A DNA stretch of 64,000 nt, taken from the NCBI RefSeq assembly GCF_037971845.1, contig NZ_CP150227.1:5332001-5396000 (forward strand), given 5' to 3'. Each line of letters starts with the position of its first letter. Positions within the stretch are counted from its first letter, which is position 1. The notes beneath the pieces were generated by a model that searched no databases, was not told the DNA's origin, and saw only the letters and a list, made by a program, of their open reading frames with translations. Position numbers and translations under genes: made by a program. The DNA is from Paenibacillus sp. FSL R5-0766 (GTDB taxonomy: Bacteria > Bacillota > Bacilli > Paenibacillales > Paenibacillaceae). Below are positions 56,254 through 64,000 of this stretch, piece after piece.

Positions 56254-56760
56254 TTATATAACTTTTAGCAGTTCACGTACAAACGCTGGCTCATCTTCGG
56301 GTGTTCGGGATGTAATATAGTTTCCATCCACAACGGCCTCATGATCCTTGAACTCTGCTCCTGCGTTTACCATGTCATCCTTAAGTGGTGGATAGGATGT
56401 AATGGTGCGGCCTTTCAACAGACCGGCACTAGCCAAAATTTGCGGACCATGGCAGATCGCTGCAATTGGTTTCTTCGCACTGTTGATCTCGGTGACAAAC
56501 TTCAAGATGTGCGCATCCGTTCGCAAATTCTCTGGGGATGATCCACCAGGAATCACGACTGCATCATAATCTGAAGCGGATGCATCACCAATCGCCTTAT
56601 CTGTGGTATAGGAGGCCTTTCCTCCTTTACCTTTAAGGGTCTCACCGGCTTTTAATCCGATAATCTCCACTTCATGTCCAGCTTTTTTCACTTCGTCATA
56701 CGGGACCTGCATCTCCGAATCTTCAAATTCATTCGCCAATAAAAAAGCAACTTTACTCAT
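56254..56760 (-). CDS. DJ-1/PfpI family protein (general stress protein 18/YfkM-like)
   Basis: A 168-residue class I glutamine amidotransferase-like protein. The nucleophile elbow is AAICHGPQ with the reactive cysteine near residue 103; other conserved stretches are FLLANEFEDSE at the start and VIPGGSSPENLR. Members act as deglycases, chaperones or proteases under stress; activity here is unproven. The frame reaches 56826, but ATG 56760 after AAAGGAG begins the conserved sequence. A sigma-B-like promoter lies at 56849-56874. Confidence 0.9.
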   Translation of the reverse strand: MSKVAFLLANEFEDSEMQVPYDEVKKAGHEVEIIGLKAGETLKGKGGKASYTTDKAIGDASASDYDAVVIPGGSSPENLRTDAHILKFVTEINSAKKPIAAICHGPQILASAGLLKGRTITSYPPLKDDMVNAGAEFKDHEAVVDGNYITSRTPEDEPAFVRELLKVI

Positions 56761-56848
56761 AACGTATGTTCTCCTTTCCGTGTTCGAACTTTCTTTATAA
56801 AATCGGGTCTTGCAGTACATTGGCACTTCGTTGTGCCTCGTTTTGTTA

Positions 56849-56874
56849 TTACCCTCACCAGAGCAATTTATAAC
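56849..56874 (-). promoter_or_regulatory. Sigma-B-like promoter upstream of the PfpI-family gene
   Basis: On the minus strand GTTATA (complement of 56869-56874), a 14-bp spacer and GGGTAA (complement of 56849-56854) match the B. subtilis sigma-B pattern GTTTAA-N12-15-GGGWAW at ten of twelve positions. Whether this organism has sigma-B cannot be told from the window. Confidence 0.35.
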
Positions 56875-56940
56875 AATTCAATCTAATTTCATTTTGTAAC
56901 GAAGTCGTCAAACGAATACTTAAAATAATCAACTCACGAC

Positions 56941-56976
56941 AAAAAATCCTGATTCGGGAAGGAATCAGGACTTTTT
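56941..56976. terminator. Terminator behind the small ORF
   Basis: TCCTGATT and AATCAGGA (56947-56954 with 56963-56970) form an 8-bp stem with T-runs on both sides. On the minus strand it closes the transcript of the 55-residue ORF. Confidence 0.75.
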
Positions 56977-57025
56977 AGAATCTGTATAATCCAAATATCG
57001 GATATTTATATACCTGTGTAAACAT

Positions 57026-57193
57026 TCAAGATCGCGGAAGATGACTCTGCTTCCCTTTGTCCGAATCCTGAAGTGCCCAGATCGTTGCAACATACTCAGC
57101 AGCCGAACGGGCAAGGTGCAATGACTCATACAGGTTGCCAGGGAGTAACAAAGGTTCTGTACGGTTACGTGTTTCTTTCGCAGATTGGCGCAT
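57026..57193 (-). CDS. Small 55-residue protein
   Basis: A short frame starting MRQSAKETRNRTEPLLLPGN and continuing with an amphipathic helix-like LHLARSAAEYVATIWALQD. The composition is protein-like, AAAGGAG lies 13 nt upstream (somewhat far), and a terminator follows within 60 bp. The longer frame in another phase here (56965-57219) reads like noise. I recognise no family. It lies between dtd and the stress genes on the same strand. Confidence 0.45.
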   Translation of the reverse strand: MRQSAKETRNRTEPLLLPGNLYESLHLARSAAEYVATIWALQDSDKGKQSHLPRS

Positions 57194-57269
57194 AATTGGA
57201 TGGATACTCCTTTGATCATGAAATAGTCATCAACGAATTATCACTTATTATGGCCTGAACCCTATGAAA

Positions 57270-57731
57270 TTATGCACGTGGTTCCTGACTAACCGGACTT
57301 TCAAGCATCAAAGTCACGGGTCCCCAGTTGGTAAATGTTACATCCATCATCGCTCCAAAACGCCCGGTTTCAACCGGAATACCTTTATCCCGTAGTAGTT
57401 GATTAAATGTTTCATATAACAGTTCTGCCGCTTCAGGTCGGGCCGCAGCCGCAAAGCTCGGACGCTTTCCTTTGCGACAATCTCCGTACAGGGTGAACTG
57501 GGAAACAGACAATACAGCACCGCCTACATCAAGCAGGCTGAGATTCATCTTCTCCTGATCATCCTCAAATATCCGCAACCCACTAACTTTGTCAGCCAGA
57601 TACTGGGCATCCTTCTCGGTATCCTCATGGGTAATGCCTACGAGCAGCATTAATCCGGATTCGATCTTACCTGTAAGCTCGTCTCCCACGGTCACCTGAG
57701 CCTCTTTACAACGTTGTACAAGCACCCTCAT
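57270..57731 (-). CDS. dtd: D-aminoacyl-tRNA deacylase
   Basis: Removes D-amino acids mis-attached to tRNA. 153 residues. The catalytic pocket motif [19 protein letters not shown] and the cross-subunit Gly-cisPro motif in [10 protein letters not shown] are present; the residue before GP is Trp instead of the common Asp. ATG 57731 has GGAG 8 nt upstream, inside the last codons and stop of relA (12-bp gap), so the two are cotranscribed as in most Firmicutes. Confidence 0.94.
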   Translation of the reverse strand: MRVLVQRCKEAQVTVGDELTGKIESGLMLLVGITHEDTEKDAQYLADKVSGLRIFEDDQEKMNLSLLDVGGAVLSVSQFTLYGDCRKGKRPSFAAAARPEAAELLYETFNQLLRDKGIPVETGRFGAMMDVTFTNWGPVTLMLESPVSQEPRA

Positions 57732-57743
57732 CTTACAGGCTCC

Positions 57744-59921
57744 TTACTGCATAATCCGATGCACCGAATAGACATCTTTCACACGTTTGATCCGTTCTAC
57801 AACGGATTGCAGATGATCCGTATTACGAATCAGAATTGTGACGTGCACCAATGCTAATTTATTTTTATCTGTCCGTCCTGTAACGGCAGATATATTGGTT
57901 TTACTTTCGGATACAGCCTGAAGTACCTCGTTGAGCAAGCCATTCCGATCATGGCCTGTAATCTCAATATCCACACTGTAACTTGCTTCGATATTCTCTT
58001 CCCACTCGACCTCAATAACACGTGCTGCTTCTTCACCGTCTGCACTTGTCGGGATATTCGGACAGTCACTACGGTGTACGGAAACGCCGCGTCCACGTGT
58101 AACGTATCCGATAATGTCATCTCCAGGTACAGGATTACAGCATCGTGCAAATCGAACAAGCAGATTATCGATGCCTTTGACACGAATACCGTTGGTTGGT
58201 CGATTTCTGCGTTCAGGTGCAGGTTTCAGCTCGCGCATCTCGGAATTTAATTCCAGCAAACTGGACTCTTCCTGCTCTTTACGCAGTTTTTCGGTTGCTT
58301 TGGTTACAATCTGTGCAGCAGTAATCCCACCGAATCCAACAGCCGCAAGCATGTCATCAATATCGTTAAACGCATATTTTTTGGCAGCTTCCATCAACTT
58401 GTCATCGGTCATCCACGCAGAAGGATCAAGCCCCATGCGTTTCAGTTCACGCTCACAGCTTTCCCGACCTTTTTCAACGTTTTCTTCACGGCGTTCCTTC
58501 TTGAACCATTGCTTGATCTTCGCTCGTGCATGAGAAGATTTCGCAATTTTCATCCAGTCCTGGCTTGGTCCGTAAGAATGTTTGGACGTCAAAATTTCGA
58601 TGATATCACCTGTCTTCAGATGATAATCGAGCGGAACAATCCGACCGTTTACTTTGGCACCAATGGTCCGATTACCAACCTCCGTATGGATTCGATAAGC
58701 AAAATCCAAAGGAACAGAGCCAATCGGCAATTCGATAACTTCTCCTTTTGGCGTAAATACAAATACCAGATCCGAGAAGAAATCCATTTTAAGTGATTCT
58801 ACGAATTCCGAAGCATCCTGTGCTTCGTTTTGAAGTTCAAGAATTTCACGGAAGAACGTAATCTTATCTTCAAAATGATTTCCGTTCGCAGCGCCTTCTT
58901 TGTAGGCCCAGTGGGCAGCAATACCAAATTCAGCAGTCCGGTGCATATCCCATGTCCGGATCTGTACTTCCGTTGGTTCGCCATTGGGACCAACTACCGT
59001 TGTATGAAGCGATTGATACATATTCGCCTTCGGCATAGCAATGTAGTCTTTAAAGCGTCCAGGCATCGGTTTCCATAGCGTGTGTATAATTCCCAGGGTA
59101 GCATAACAATCCTTGATATTATCCACAATAATACGAATGGCAAGCAGATCATAAATTTCGTTAAACTGCTTGTTTTTGGTGGTCATTTTCTTGAACACGC
59201 TGTAGATATGTTTCGGGCGGCCCGAAAGGTCTGCCTGAATTCCCATCTCATCGAGCTTATTCGTAATTCCGTCCATAACCGTATCAATATATTGCTCCCG
59301 TTCTGCACGTTTTTTGTGCATCAGGTTTGCAATTCGGTAATACTGCTGCGGATTCAAATAACGGAGGGCGATGTCCTCCATTTCCCATTTGATTGCAGAG
59401 ATACCCAAACGGTTTGCAATCGGACAGAAAATTTCCAGCGTCTCATATGAAATCCGGCGCTGGCTTTCTTCCGACTGAAACTTGAGTGTCCGCATATTAT
59501 GCAGACGGTCAGCCAATTTAATCACGATGACACGGATGTCCTGCGCCATGGCGATGAACATTTTGCGGTAGTTCTCGTTCTGCTGTTCTTCCTTGGAGCG
59601 AAACTGAATACGTTCCAGCTTCGTCAAGCCGTCAACAAGCATGGCACACGTATTGCCGAAATGATTGCGAATCTCTTCAAGTGAGACCGTAGTATCTTCT
59701 ACTACATCATGAAGAAGCGCTGCTATTATGGAGATGGTGTCCATCTGCATGTTCACAACAATGTCGGCAACCGCAAGCGGATGCAGAATATACGGTTCTC
59801 CCGATTTTCGCGTCTGTCCATGGTGGGCCTGATCAGCAAATTCGTAAGCTTCTCGTATGCGCACCAGATCGGGTTCTTTGATATATGCCCCGGCCTTCTC
59901 GAGTAATTGCTCTATGCCCAT
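57744..59921 (-). CDS. relA: Bifunctional (p)ppGpp synthetase/hydrolase (Rel)
   Basis: Controls the stringent response. 725 residues: HD hydrolase domain (HHGQTRKSGEPYILHP; HD at 71-72 and ED at 75-76 in LLHDVVEDT, both intact), synthetase domain (GRFKDYIAMPKANMYQSLHT and VQIRTWDMH), TGS domain near 390-450, a zinc-finger region (FARCCNPVPGDDIIGYVTRGRG) and a C-terminal ACT domain. Both activities are therefore expected. ATG 59921 has only a weak GGAA-type site. The promoter is at 60008-60036. Confidence 0.96.
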   Translation of the reverse strand: MGIEQLLEKAGAYIKEPDLVRIREAYEFADQAHHGQTRKSGEPYILHPLAVADIVVNMQMDTISIIAALLHDVVEDTTVSLEEIRNHFGNTCAMLVDGLTKLERIQFRSKEEQQNENYRKMFIAMAQDIRVIVIKLADRLHNMRTLKFQSEESQRRISYETLEIFCPIANRLGISAIKWEMEDIALRYLNPQQYYRIANLMHKKRAEREQYIDTVMDGITNKLDEMGIQADLSGRPKHIYSVFKKMTTKNKQFNEIYDLLAIRIIVDNIKDCYATLGIIHTLWKPMPGRFKDYIAMPKANMYQSLHTTVVGPNGEPTEVQIRTWDMHRTAEFGIAAHWAYKEGAANGNHFEDKITFFREILELQNEAQDASEFVESLKMDFFSDLVFVFTPKGEVIELPIGSVPLDFAYRIHTEVGNRTIGAKVNGRIVPLDYHLKTGDIIEILTSKHSYGPSQDWMKIAKSSHARAKIKQWFKKERREENVEKGRESCERELKRMGLDPSAWMTDDKLMEAAKKYAFNDIDDMLAAVGFGGITAAQIVTKATEKLRKEQEESSLLELNSEMRELKPAPERRNRPTNGIRVKGIDNLLVRFARCCNPVPGDDIIGYVTRGRGVSVHRSDCPNIPTSADGEEAARVIEVEWEENIEASYSVDIEITGHDRNGLLNEVLQAVSESKTNISAVTGRTDKNKLALVHVTILIRNTDHLQSVVERIKRVKDVYSVHRIMQ

Positions 59922-60295
59922 TCTGATCTGTTCCGTGTCCTTTCTATACCAAATGGAACCCGTGACAGTGCTGCAACACAGGTTCCCCGTAAAAGTAATT
60001 TCCTATAATTATGACGCTTCGCCCGTTTCCCGTCAACTGCTGACGAATAAGAGCGCTTATCCAATTTTTATATTGGTGATCTGAATTACTTCTAACCCGT
60101 TTCCCTATGACTCACAGGGGATTGGATGTATTTCTTATTTTCTTATGTATTATTGCCGTTATTTGCTGAAATAGAAGGAAAATTCATGAAAATATAAATT
60201 CCATCGCTCTGCTACGTCAAAAATGTTATTGCTTAATTAAGAGAAACTCTGTAATCTATTGAAAGTTTGTGTTTCGGAAAAGGAGATGAAATTCA
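59922..60295. other. Divergent region between relA and the uracil permease gene
   Basis: A 374-bp AT-rich stretch. It contains the relA promoter (60008-60036). I find no PyrR-binding attenuator and no clear promoter for the permease, and no gene. Confidence 0.6.
60008..60036 (-). promoter_or_regulatory. relA promoter
   Basis: On the minus strand TTGACG (complement of 60031-60036), a 17-bp spacer and CATAAT (complement of 60008-60013), each one base off consensus, about 87 bp upstream of the relA start. Confidence 0.75.
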
Positions 60296-61609
60296 TTGCA
60301 ACGCGAAATTCAGGTTAATCAAAAGATGCCACTCGGCTCAGGTTCACTGCTTAGCCTTCAGCATTTGTTCGCCATGTTTGGCAGTACGGTGCTTGTACCG
60401 AACCTGTTCGGTGTCGACCCTAGTATGATATTGCTGATGAACGGAATTGGAACCCTGCTGTACATACTGATGTGTAAAGGAAAAATCCCCGCCTATTTGG
60501 GTTCCAGCTTTGCTTTTATTGCTCCTGTCACGATGGTATTAAAAGAACATCCAGAGAACGGTTACTCGATGGCTCTTGGCGCCTTTATCATAACAGGACT
60601 TGTTTTCTGTCTGGTAGCTCTCATTGTGAAATATGTCGGAACAGGCTGGATTAACGTGGTATTCCCACCGGCAGTTATGGGTGCCATCGTTGCTTTGATC
60701 GGTCTGGAGCTTGTACCTGTTGCAGCTGGTATGGCCGGATTGATTAATTCCGATCCGCTAGCTAATCCCAACTGGGTTCCTCAGGCAAAACCTATTATAC
60801 TCTCCATGGCCACGCTCGGGATCACTGTCATTGGTGCCGTAACATTTCGTGGATTCCCCAAAATCATTCATATTCTAATCGGTATCGTAGTGGGTTATAT
60901 CCTTGGTTATTCTATGGGTTTGGTTGATAAACAGGCTATTGGAAATGCTGATTTCCTCTCACTACCAACCGTAACCACTCCTACATTTGACTGGTCTGTT
61001 GTCTTTACCATTTTACCTGTAGCGCTTGTGGTTATTGTAGAACATATTGGACATTTGCTTGTAACGAGCAGCATTGTAGGCAAAGATCTCTCGAAGGACC
61101 CTGGGCTTCATCGTTCCCTGCTTGGTAACGGCGTATCCACCATACTGTCCGGCTTTGTAGGATCTACTCCCAATACAACCTATGGCGAGAACATCGGTGT
61201 TATGGCTCTGACTCGGGTATACTCCACATATGTTATTGGAGGCGCAGCGGTTATTGCAATCGTACTCTCCTTCTCAGGAACATTTTCGGCGCTTGTAGCC
61301 AACATTCCTGTACCCGTTATGGGCGGCGTATCCCTGCTCCTGTTCGGGGTAATTGCGGCATCCGGTCTGCGTATTCTGGTTGAACAGAAAGTTGACTTTG
61401 CCAAACCAACCAATCTGATTCTCACTACACTTGTACTGGTCATCGGACTGAGTGGTACAGAAGTTATCTTCTACGGCGTTCATCTGAAAGGGATGGCACT
61501 CGCAACCATCGTTGGAATCCTGATGAGCTTGTTGTTTAAGCTTTTTGAAGTGCTGGGTTGGTTGAATGAAGACTCCAGAAAACAGCCTATTACTGAAAAA
61601 AACACCTGA
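60296..61609 (+). CDS. uraA: Uracil permease (NCS2 family)
   Basis: A 437-residue proton-uracil symporter-like protein with 14 helices in a 7+7 fold. Family features are LSLQHLFAMFGSTVLVPN at the N-terminus, FPPAVMGAIVALIGLELVPVA, and the substrate-binding helix EHIGHLLVTSSIVGKDL followed by GSTPNTTYGENIGVMALTRVYS. The start is TTG 60296, 10 nt after AAGGAG; no in-frame ATG is close. It stands alone, not in a pyr operon, so uracil specificity is inferred from sequence only. Confidence 0.9.
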   Translation: MQREIQVNQKMPLGSGSLLSLQHLFAMFGSTVLVPNLFGVDPSMILLMNGIGTLLYILMCKGKIPAYLGSSFAFIAPVTMVLKEHPENGYSMALGAFIITGLVFCLVALIVKYVGTGWINVVFPPAVMGAIVALIGLELVPVAAGMAGLINSDPLANPNWVPQAKPIILSMATLGITVIGAVTFRGFPKIIHILIGIVVGYILGYSMGLVDKQAIGNADFLSLPTVTTPTFDWSVVFTILPVALVVIVEHIGHLLVTSSIVGKDLSKDPGLHRSLLGNGVSTILSGFVGSTPNTTYGENIGVMALTRVYSTYVIGGAAVIAIVLSFSGTFSALVANIPVPVMGGVSLLLFGVIAASGLRILVEQKVDFAKPTNLILTTLVLVIGLSGTEVIFYGVHLKGMALATIVGILMSLLFKLFEVLGWLNEDSRKQPITEKNT

Positions 61610-61632
61610 TTAATTTCCATCGTATACACATC

Positions 61633-61679
61633 AAAAAGCCTGTTCTCCCTAACCTTACGGTTGGAAGAACAGGCTTTTT
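61633..61679. terminator. Bidirectional terminator between uraA and apt
   Basis: AAAAAGCCTGTTCT and AGAACAGGCTTTTT (61633-61646 with 61666-61679) form a perfect 14-bp stem with an inner AACC/GGTT pair; T-runs flank both sides. Confidence 0.9.
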
Positions 61680-61766
61680 GATAATCATTAATGCTGTATA
61701 TTATTTCCCGGGAAACGGAAAAACAATTCAATGTTTCATCACAGCGATACATGTGGAGATTTCAGC

Positions 61767-62279
61767 TTAATAGTTCATCAATGTGAATACATCGATTTCA
61801 GGCAATTTAGCACGACCATTCAGATCAGACAGCTCGATCAGGAAGGCAGCACCAACAACTTTCCCACCCAATTGTTCAATCAAGTTGATGGAAGTCGCAA
61901 TCGTTCCACCCGTTGCGAGCAGATCATCTGCGATCAGGACATTCTGACCTTTTTCAATCGCATCTGTGTGCATCGCGAGTGTATCCTTGCCATACTCGAG
62001 ATCATAACCAACTTCAATCGTCTCTCCTGGCAGTTTTCCACTTTTGCGAATCGGAGCAAAACCGACACCAAGAGCATATGCCAGAGGGGCGCCCACAACG
62101 AAACCACGTGCTTCAGGTCCAGCAATAACGTCAATTTTGAGATCAGAAACCATCACTTTCAGTTCATTGATCGCATTGCGGTACATTTCTCCATCCTTCA
62201 ACAATGTTGTAATGTCCTTAAAGCTGATTCCCGGTTGTGGAAAGTCAGGAATGACACGAATATAATCTTTAAAATCCAA
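61767..62279 (-). CDS. apt: Adenine phosphoribosyltransferase
   Basis: Salvages adenine to AMP using PRPP. 170 residues: the PRPP loop is in VLIADDLLATGGTIATS, and adenine-site residues are in GPEARGFVVGAPLAYALG. The start is TTG 62279, 8 nt after GGAGG. It lies 37 bp downstream of recJ on the same strand, the usual Firmicute order recJ-apt-relA, here broken by the inserted uracil permease gene. Confidence 0.96.
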   Translation of the reverse strand: MDFKDYIRVIPDFPQPGISFKDITTLLKDGEMYRNAINELKVMVSDLKIDVIAGPEARGFVVGAPLAYALGVGFAPIRKSGKLPGETIEVGYDLEYGKDTLAMHTDAIEKGQNVLIADDLLATGGTIATSINLIEQLGGKVVGAAFLIELSDLNGRAKLPEIDVFTLMNY

Positions 62280-62316
62280 AATAATCTCCTCCTAAAATAA
62301 ATACACAAACTTCCAT

Positions 62317-64000
62317 CTAAGATACGCCCTTCATCCGGGATATCATCCATTGTGTCAGTTGCGGTGTGGCTGCATCCAGCATCACCTGTTCTATCTCAGC
62401 CATATTTTCGAGTGCCTGATAGTGACGTGAAGCGGTTAGTTCACGCTTAGGCGGGTTATCCACAAACGCAATTTTGCCGTTATCACGGGTAATGAAGGAT
62501 AACTCTTCGAATACATCCAACATCATCGTAATCATGCGCGGCGAACAACCACACTGACGACTGAGCACAGGAGTAATCTCTTGTTCTTCCACGGGTTCAG
62601 CTTTCCATTTCAACACCTGCATATAAATACGCTTAAAGAGTTCTCTGGAAGGCATCTGAAGGCGATCTCGGCGGTTGCCTGATCCGTGCAGAAGGATGAT
62701 ATTCTCAGCTCCACTGAACAAAGCCAGCATGGCATCAAGTTGTTCCGGGGTTTCCGGCGTATCAAACACAAATAACGTCCGGACTTGTTCCTGTCCATAA
62801 TGCTGTGCAGCAGCATTACACGGAAATAACCCGACCTTTCTATCATATACCCAAAGGCAAGGTTCATACAATGAATTTCCCTCGGAAACATCTGTTTCTT
62901 TCCGAACAATAGCACCAACAGAACCTGATTTATATCGCAGGTGCACTTCAAGTGAGCTCAAGAAATGCTTCATTGCATTTAGTGGCTCGGCATTACCGCG
63001 TAAATCAAACACTTGGACCTGAGGAACATGAATGTCCTGAAGCATTAGTTGAGGTTTTCTCATCCCATTCCATTCATTGATAGACAGTTCCCCCATCACA
63101 TCAATAACGGAACCCGGGAGAAGAAACTCTGCTAACGCTCCCTTGCCAAAAGCAACGGTTTCCAGTTGCTGACCATCCTGTTCCAGAACCAGTTTCAGAT
63201 GTCGCTTCTCTCGTCCCATTGTTCTGGTTTCCTTCACAGTCACACTTCTCAATACAAACCGGGGCGAAGGATTGCTCATCCCAAAAGGTTGCAATCTGTC
63301 GATCTCCTGGATCACTTTCAGCGGAACATCACTAATTCTGCATTCATCATCCGCAAGACGTTGAGGTACAAAGTCCTCTTCGGTCAACACGGTTGCAGCA
63401 AACTCATTTAAGCCCGCCTCAAGTTCTTCCAGTTGATCCCGATGCAGGGTCATCCCTGCAGCAGCCGGATGTCCTCCGTAATGATCCATAGTGTGTTTAT
63501 TGACTGTGAGTGCCTGATAGATATCCAAGCCCTCAATGGAGCGCGCAGAGCCCTTGCAGACACCGCTCTCTGGATCGATCCCAAGGATAAGTGTAGGTCG
63601 GTAATAACGCTCCAGCAATTTGGAAGCCACGATACCAACCACTCCGACGTTCCAGCCCTCCCCAGCCAATACGATTACATCTGGAACGGATCCTGAACGA
63701 AGCTGTATCTTTTGTTCCAACTGTGCAGTTGCTTCTTGTAATATGCCCTCTACGACTTGCTGCCGCTCCCGATTCAATAGATCAAGCTGACCGGCTAGCG
63801 TATGAGCTTCATCCAGATTCTCAGTTGTGAGCAGCGACACCGCCCGTCCCGCATGATCCAAACGTCCACTGGCATTAATACGAGGCGCCATGGCAAAGGC
63901 AATATTAATTGAAGTCACCTGACTCTGATCCACACCACTGATTTCCAGCAATGCACTTACACCTGGAAGACGCGAGCCACGCATGGATTCTATTCCATAA
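62317..64000 (-). CDS. recJ: Single-stranded-DNA-specific exonuclease RecJ, C-terminal part
   Basis: A 5'-3' ssDNA exonuclease of repair and recombination. The gene continues past the right edge; the reading frame stays open through position 64000, so the ATG at 63984 is internal. Visible are the end of the DHH domain (NIAFAMAPRINASGRLDHAG), the DHHA1 domain (DHYGGHPAAAGMT), the OB fold, and a long extra C-terminal region of roughly 230 residues typical of Firmicute RecJ. Confidence 0.94.
   Translation of the reverse strand, partial: YGIESMRGSRLPGVSALLEISGVDQSQVTSINIAFAMAPRINASGRLDHAGRAVSLLTTENLDEAHTLAGQLDLLNRERQQVVEGILQEATAQLEQKIQLRSGSVPDVIVLAGEGWNVGVVGIVASKLLERYYRPTLILGIDPESGVCKGSARSIEGLDIYQALTVNKHTMDHYGGHPAAAGMTLHRDQLEELEAGLNEFAATVLTEEDFVPQRLADDECRISDVPLKVIQEIDRLQPFGMSNPSPRFVLRSVTVKETRTMGREKRHLKLVLEQDGQQLETVAFGKGALAEFLLPGSVIDVMGELSINEWNGMRKPQLMLQDIHVPQVQVFDLRGNAEPLNAMKHFLSSLEVHLRYKSGSVGAIVRKETDVSEGNSLYEPCLWVYDRKVGLFPCNAAAQHYGQEQVRTLFVFDTPETPEQLDAMLALFSGAENIILLHGSGNRRDRLQMPSRELFKRIYMQVLKWKAEPVEEQEITPVLSRQCGCSPRMITMMLDVFEELSFITRDNGKIAFVDNPPKRELTASRHYQALENMAEIEQVMLDAATPQLTQWMISRMKGVS

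Noticed and set aside
56965..57219. 84-residue minus-strand frame
   Set aside because: It includes the ribosome binding site of the more protein-like 55-residue frame in another phase and reads as noise.
59922..60295. PyrR attenuator before the uracil permease
   Set aside because: I found no PyrR-binding loop and no terminator in the leader.

Overview
The window is a stretch of Firmicute chromosome that most resembles Paenibacillus. The grounds are gene content, strong AGGAGG-type ribosome binding sites, frequent TTG starts, two T-box leaders, and gene order. From about 23.7 kb to the right end the order closely follows the Bacillus subtilis yrrO-yrrN-mltG-yrzB-ruvX-ireB-alaS-yrrI-yrrD ... 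yrvO-cymR-rarA ... tcdA-aspS-hisS ... dtd-relA-apt-recJ block, with several interruptions. The genus call is inference from synteny. I see no phage, insertion sequence, CRISPR array, rRNA or tRNA gene.

Left part (1-23.5 kb), mostly metabolism and envelope: the end of a YuaF/NfeD-like membrane protein gene; an iron alcohol dehydrogenase; a flavin-dependent PPOX protein; a galKET Leloir operon with a divergent AraC-type regulator and a cre-like site; an aldo/keto reductase; a sirtuin; a HAD phosphatase; a lipobox-free anchored alpha/beta hydrolase; a kdgK-kdgA pair ending KDG catabolism; a membrane acyltransferase; a KGG-repeat stress protein; ilvD behind an attenuator-like leader; a polysaccharide deacetylase with a YkoP-like tail; an AI-2E-family membrane protein that overlaps tail-to-tail with a PbpI-like penicillin-binding protein; and a chemoreceptor with an unusually long basic N-terminus.

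Middle part (23.5-45 kb), RNA modification, translation and recombination housekeeping: two U32 proteins (tRNA hydroxylation), mltG, two tandem DUF1292 proteins, ruvX, ireB, T-box-controlled alaS, yrrI, yrrD with a small zinc ribbon, the tRNA-thiolation pair yrvO/mnmA on opposite strands around cymR, a coiled-coil protein made of uninterrupted heptads, a fluC pair and rarA. A LysR/SDR/EamA cassette and helD follow.

Right part (45-64 kb): a BmrA-like ABC exporter, an NCS2 purine permease, a T-box-led hisS-aspS-tcdA cluster, a SEC-C/tetratricopeptide protein, two likely stress proteins, a 55-residue small ORF, dtd-relA, a uracil permease, apt and the 3' part of recJ.

The most unusual signal is a pair of about 150-bp intergenic elements (48610-48759 and 53071-53216). 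Long identical arms form a large imperfect hairpin around a diverged loop, with outer stems that keep pairing through a compensatory change. One copy lies inside the hisS leader between the T-box terminator and the start codon; the other lies upstream of the purine permease. Many start codons given here are moved downstream of the longest open frame to the codon that fits a ribosome binding site.
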